The notes below the pieces were generated by a model. The model saw nothing but the letters and a program-made list of their open reading frames with translations. It did no database searches and had not been told where the DNA came from. Of a stretch of 64,000 nt of DNA, positions 59,634-64,000 are shown one piece after another. How positions within the stretch are numbered: position 1 is the stretch's first letter; each line of letters begins with the position of its first letter. Source of the stretch: Apoderus coryli (lineage: Eukaryota > Arthropoda > Insecta > Coleoptera > Attelabidae); the NCBI GenBank assembly GCA_911728435.2, contig OU452206.1:18612821-18676820 (forward strand), written 5' to 3'. A program made the translations under genes and the position numbers.

Positions 59634-60391
59634 AGCAATTTCGATCTTACAAAACGGATGTATATTTCGAAAAATTATAATAAATTTCCTTTCTACTATA
59701 ATATAATCCTCTTAAAGAGAAAAATAGGAACATTTTCTTCGATTCCATTTAACTCCGAAAAATCTAAATAATATTTTTCATGGCATCGCCTGTCTTCTCT
59801 CCCTCATAAGAATCAATTTGCAACACGCGAACTATTTAGCAATTCCTATAAATCTCGTGAGTTAAAAATCTGATGGAGAACACGTAAATTTACCTTAAAA
59901 ACTGCTCTACTGAATTATGTCTGTTATAAAGCAGTTGGTGTACAAAGTATATAACGTAGTTCGCATTATACTGCAGTTATTATAGTGCAGGTTTGTATTA
60001 GGCAGGGTTAGATAGAGATGGAATACTATTAATATAAATCGAGAACAGCTTTGGAATGTGATTACGAGTGCCATTTGAATTTCCTATCAGAATTTTGTTT
60101 TTTTAGCTGCCCATACCTTATGTAAAACACATTGCATATATGGACAAGCTATTGGTTTTGGGTTATTTTAGATGTAAATAAGTGTTTTTGAAAAAATTGC
60201 TGTCATTCTGTCTGTCTGTCAGTCTGTATACGCGATAACTAAAAACGTAAAATAACAAATGTTATAAACGGTACTTCGCGAAATCTTCACCGAAACACTA
60301 ATAAAATTTATTTGAAAATGAGTCCCACGCTGATTTTAGACGACCTTCACGATCTCCGTCAGTGAGAGAATGACTGCCATAATTAAAAATA
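59634..60391. other. No recognisable gene
   Basis: AT-rich. CTGTCTGTCTGTCAGTCTGT at about 60210-60230 is a simple repeat. Confidence 0.5.
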
Positions 60392-60393
60392 TA

Positions 60394-62096
60394 CAGGGTG
60401 TTAGTAAATAAGTGCGACAAACTTCAAGAGGTAATTCTGTATGAAAAAATAATGACAGTTTGCTATACAGGGTGTTAATTAAGTATCTGGCCAAACTTCA
60501 GGGGGTGATTCTTTGAGTGATTTTAAGGTAAAAAGTTCATATAAGCAGGTGTCCGGAAATGCATAGTTTTCAAGATACAGGGTGTCAAAAAAAATTTTTT
60601 TTACACTATTTATTTATTAATATCTCACACACCTGTTGACCGATTTTGTTGAAATTTGGCAGTATTATGGACTATGATAAGAGGCTAAGTTAGCACCAAT
60701 TGATTGTTGATTATGACTTCCAGTGGCGTCGTAAGGGGAGTTTCACGAATAAAAATAACAAAAAAAATGTGCGCCACTGAATTTTTTAAAATTAATTTTT
60801 GGATTAAGCCATTAAAAATACAACTTTTTTGTCTCTTGATATTTTTTTGTATCTTGCATCGTTTTCGAGAAAAAAAAATAAAACCACTTAAATGCATGTC
60901 CCTGAATAATTTTAAAAATCACTTTTACAGAATTATTGCGAATGACGTTTTACCCAAATTCGTTGAGATTTGGCAGTATTTTTTATAATAGTAAAATGCT
61001 AATCGGGATCATTTAACAGGTCGGTTGCTGTTATTGGAAGACCTGCAACAGTAAGAACAGTGGAGCTGGAAGAAGCAGTGTTACATGAAATTCAGCGTAG
61101 CCCCGAGACAAGTACACGGAAAATTGCGCTCCAATTAAATACAACTCACGTTACTGTATGGCAAATTTTAAGGGAGTATCAACTGTATCCTTACCATATT
61201 CAGCGTGTTCAAGCGTTATTGCCTGCTGATTTTCCACAGAGAGTTGTTTATTGTGCTTGGCTTTTGCAACAACTAGTGGTATCTCCTACATTTTTGTCTA
61301 GAATTTTGTTTACGGATGAAGCATGTTTTTCCCGTAACTCAATCATGAACTTTCATAACAATCATGTTTGGTGTGAAGAAAATCCCCATGCTATTGTGGA
61401 AAATAATTATCAACAACAATTTTCCGTCAATATTTGGGTTGGTATTGTAGGTGATTTCTTTATTGGACCCCATTTTTTACCCCCGAGATTAAATGGCCAG
61501 GAATATCGCCACTTTTTAGAATTTGTTTTGCCGGGATTATTAGAAGAAGTTCCACTTGCAGATAGAGCAGCAATGTGGTTCATGCACGATGGGGCCCCAC
61601 CTCACTTTAGCATCGTAGCACGGGAATGTCTGGATGAAACTTATGGAGGGCAGTGGATTGGTCGCGCGGGTCCACAGTCATGGCCACCAGGTCGCCAGAT
61701 TTAAATCCTTTGGATTATTTTCTTTGGGGGCATTTAAAGTCGCGCATACGGGATTCATGTCATCAAATAAGACATACTCCTGGAATATTTCAGCGTGTTC
61801 GGCAATCGATGATAAGACGAGCTAATGCTTGCATCGAAGTTGAAGGTAGACATTTTCAACAACTATTATAAATGTATCTTTATTTGTTGTTATGTTGTTA
61901 AGTTCTTAAACGTTTTTTATTATAAAAGTATTTTTTGTCAATGTTCAGAGCAATCAATAAATCTTCAGTTTTTAAGAAAAACTTTAATCTCAGAAAACGA
62001 AGCATTTGCGGACATACGTTTATATAGCAAACTGTGATTATTTTTTTATCCAGAATTACCTCCTGGAGTTTGCCGCACTTATTTACTAGCACCCTG
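60394..62096 (+). mobile_element. DD41D mariner-type transposon with ~75-bp TIRs
   Basis: Ends CAGGGTGTTAGTAAATAAGT and inverse CAGGGTGCTAGTAAATAAGT, flanked by TA at 60392-60393 and 62097-62098. The inversion extends to about 60468 (through CACAGTTTGCTATA-like sequence). The 5' part also contains two extra ACAGGGTGT motifs at 60466 and 60576, so another element end is nested there. Confidence 0.9.
61040..61871 (+). pseudogene. DD41D mariner-type transposase, one frameshift, N-terminus missing
   Basis: The frame enters at IGRPATVRTVELEEAVLHEI and then TSTRKIALQLNTTHVTVWQI (helix-turn-helix), YPYHIQRVQALLPADFPQRV, LFTDEACFSRNS (first Asp), NHVWCEENPHAIVENN, NIWVGIVGDFFIGPHFLP, EYRHFLEFVLPGLLEEVP and MHDGAPPHF (second Asp). 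One base is lost near 61688, after which SPDLNPLDYFLWGHLKS gives the third Asp, 41 residues from the second. Ends RHFQQLL at 61871. The usual N-terminal ADMHLVYG domain, still visible in the 10.3-kb relative, is deleted. Otherwise the best preserved transposase of this group here. Confidence 0.9.
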
Positions 62097-62392
62097 TAAA
62101 TAGTGTGACTATCACGTGTTTAGTTTATTATGGGATTCGTGGATTTTTATGTGACCAAAAATAAAGACCCAAATTTTTACAAAAATCCGACGTTTCGTAA
62201 AATCTATTTATATCTTCATGACATTAATAATAAATAACAAAATGAACACAAACATTTAAACCATATTGCATATTAATTCTAATGGAATCATCATATTCTA
62301 TTATTTAATACGAATGAAAGTCAATCCTCCACGAAATAAATCCAATGTATTACCCTACCAAACATGTCATGTCATACTTCTTTTTTTTGTTC

Positions 62393-62436
62393 CTCGGCGT
62401 TTCAACAAAAAAATATTCTTGTCTTCTTCAGGATTA
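62393..62436 (-). ncRNA. Hammerhead-like motif
   Basis: Minus strand: CTGAAGA, A, GACAAG..TTTGTT stem II, GAAACGCC. The T of the usual GAAACGTC is C, which disrupts stem III. Confidence 0.5.
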
Positions 62437-62659
62437 TTTTTTATTAGTCTACAACATATAGTTATTTATCATTATCTTTTTTCCTATAAAGTGAGGCTAA
62501 AAATTCTTTAATGAGGCTAAAAATTCTTTAAATATACTGACTTTTTAGGAAAAAAAAATAATTATATCTATGTTGTAGACTAATAAATAAAATTGCAAGA
62601 AAATAAAGTCAAGTCTACTCCACAAAAAGTCATATATATATTTAAATCATAACCATAAT

Positions 62660-62697
62660 GCCACATGTTTCGAGATTCATCTCATTGTCAGTGACAA
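62660..62697 (-). ncRNA. Hammerhead-like motif, mutated core
   Basis: Minus strand: CTGACAA (core G replaced by A), stem II GAGAT/ATCTC, GAAACATGT. Inverted copy of 62722-62762. Confidence 0.5.
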
Positions 62698-62721
62698 AAA
62701 TTTTTTCACAGACGTCCTTTT

Positions 62722-62762
62722 TGTCACTGACGATGAGATGAATCTCGAAACATGTTTGGCAT
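62722..62762 (+). ncRNA. Hammerhead ribozyme motif (core intact)
   Basis: CTGACGA (62727-62733), T, stem II GAGA/TCTC, GAAAC (62747-62751), palindrome ACATGT followed by T. GTCA before and TGGC after form a four-pair stem I with one G-U. Confidence 0.65.
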
Positions 62763-62881
62763 TATGGTTATGATTTGAACATATGTATGATTTTTTGTGG
62801 AGTAGACGTGATTTAATTTTCCGACAATATTTGGCACTCCTCTCTGCAATGGATTACTTTAACAGAAAATAATAAATAAAA

Positions 62882-62922
62882 TCCCGAAGAAGACAAGAAA
62901 ACTTTTTGGCGAAACGTCGAGA
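62882..62922 (+). ncRNA. Hammerhead-like motif, mutated core
   Basis: CCGAAGA in place of CTGAAGA, AGACAAG stem, GAAACGTC at 62911-62918. Confidence 0.45.
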
Positions 62923-63206
62923 AAAAAAAAAGAAGTAGGTATGAAACTTTTATTTCATTTTTGTTGTTTAATACGAACCTAAACCCCAATAACGATATCC
63001 AAAAATTAAAAATACATAAAAGTATTGTTATATGGATTTTTCTTTTTATAAATGATTGCATTAAATTATTAATAAATAATCAAATTAATTAATTAAACGA
63101 AATAAAAAATTATCGATGATCTAAGTGAAATGTCAAATAAAAGAAAACAAAAAAAAAACCTTTCAAAGTCAACTCCAAACAATATTTAATCCAATAATTA
63201 TGAAAA

Positions 63207-63245
63207 TGGAAACTAGTTTCGGCTTATTAACTATCATCAGTCTTA
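63207..63245 (-). ncRNA. Hammerhead-like motif, weak stem II
   Basis: Minus strand: CTGATGA, degraded stem II, GAAACTAGTTT as in 56587-56625; flanks AAACTAGTTTCGGCT match that copy. Confidence 0.5.
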
Positions 63246-63430
63246 CAATAAGATAAAATCGAGCGCATAAGAGAAAACAAACGTAAAATGGACAACAAAT
63301 TTGTATATAAGTCTATAAGGCAAAAGAACTCACCAGTTGACAAAACAATTAATTATTAATATTGAATTTATTTCGTGGATGGTTGACTTTTATTCCTATT
63401 AAATAGGAACTCCAGAATGGACTACTTCTT

Positions 63431-64000
63431 TCAAATATTCTATTTTTCTTACACATTTAAATTATTTTGTTATAAAATGGTAAATCTAAGTTACATAGTA
63501 TTCTTAACTAAAACTAAAACATGGCATAAGAATAACATTTCCCCAAAGGGTAGGATAATAAAGTCATATTAGACAGCACATATTTCACGATAAGAAATAA
63601 TATAACTACACCAAAGCACACATTTGTTCCTAGCAACAATAAGCAGTGCTGCAGATCCTGCACTAAATTCCATAATCTGATCGAATGTCTATTATTACGC
63701 CTTCTTAATCTAAACAACATAATGTCAGGAAATACATCAGTGGAATCAACAGCAGCAGGAATGCTTTGTTAAAGTTGTATCTGTAAAATGAAATAAATTA
63801 AAAATAGTTTAAAATGTTAACTTTAAAGTACGTCAAAATAAGAAGAAATGTGAGGACCTATCGACATGACAAAAGTCATAGACGTATCTACTAAAAGTTG
63901 ATTTAGAGGAAATTTAATATTTTCTTACGTTCTGCTCTAACTGCGTACTCGGCTTCTAATATAAAATACAATAAGTACAATTTTACTTTTTTGGAGATCT
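63431..64000. other. No recognisable gene
   Basis: AT-rich right edge without coding similarity. Confidence 0.5.

Larger units (their letters stand above)
62160..63430. mobile_element. Cluster of Penelope-like terminal repeats with six hammerhead motifs
   Basis: Outer boundaries: ATGAAAGTCAATCCTCCACG (62313-62332) and its inverse CGTGGATGGTTGACTTTTAT (63374-63393). Inside are motifs at 62190 (degenerate), 62393-62436, 62660-62697, 62722-62762, 62882-62922 and 63207-63245, on both strands. 62620-62700 and 62722-62800 are inverted copies around a ~20-bp centre. No RT coding sequence lies in the cluster. Confidence 0.6.

Noticed and set aside
1..64000. CRISPR arrays, tRNA or rRNA genes
   Set aside because: No regularly spaced short direct repeats and no cloverleaf or rRNA-like segments were recognised; the context is an animal genome.

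Overview
The window is AT-rich insect nuclear DNA, mostly a transposon graveyard. Insect origin is inferred from exons of a beaten-path (Beat) immunoglobulin-domain protein, a family known from arthropods, and from the load of mariner, Jockey/CR1-like LINE, Transib, Crypton and Penelope-type elements. No bacterial-style operons, tRNA, rRNA or CRISPR were seen. I cannot assign an order or species.

Only two host loci are visible. (1) Four coding exons of a Beat-family gene lie on the + strand at 30011-30155, 31104-31296, 31466-31671 and 47777-48051. Their splice phases agree, and the third intron is about 16.1 kb and full of transposons. The signal-peptide exon is probably upstream of what I can recognise, and the 3' end is uncertain. 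(2) A class II ARF-like C-terminus lies at 5703-5837; it is a last exon or a fragment.

Layout. 1-5 kb: simple repeats, a Penelope relic, a hairpin MITE, a tandem array and a minus-strand LINE. 5.7-7.8 kb: ARF fragment, then a Transib (RAG1-like) transposase in one frame broken by two stops. 8.5-17 kb: MITEs, mariner-type elements and LINE pieces. 17.9-19.7 kb: a TIR-bounded mariner split by a 561-bp insert with an intact antisense Cys-rich reading frame, which looks like a captured host exon. 20-29.7 kb: decayed LINEs, a Ty3/gypsy RT piece, mariner fragments and a GC-rich block. 30-48 kb: the Beat gene with nested elements. 48.6-50.7 kb: a Crypton tyrosine recombinase, a LINE piece and a second recombinase-like fragment. 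54.2-64 kb: DD41D-type mariner elements and a cluster of hammerhead-ribozyme-bearing Penelope-like repeats, several arranged as head-to-head inverted pairs.

Almost every transposon gene is broken by stops, frameshifts or truncation. The notable signals are the apparent gene capture by mariner, the hammerhead inverted-repeat units, the RAG1-like transposase and the Crypton. All calls are by reading the sequence; no database search was run.
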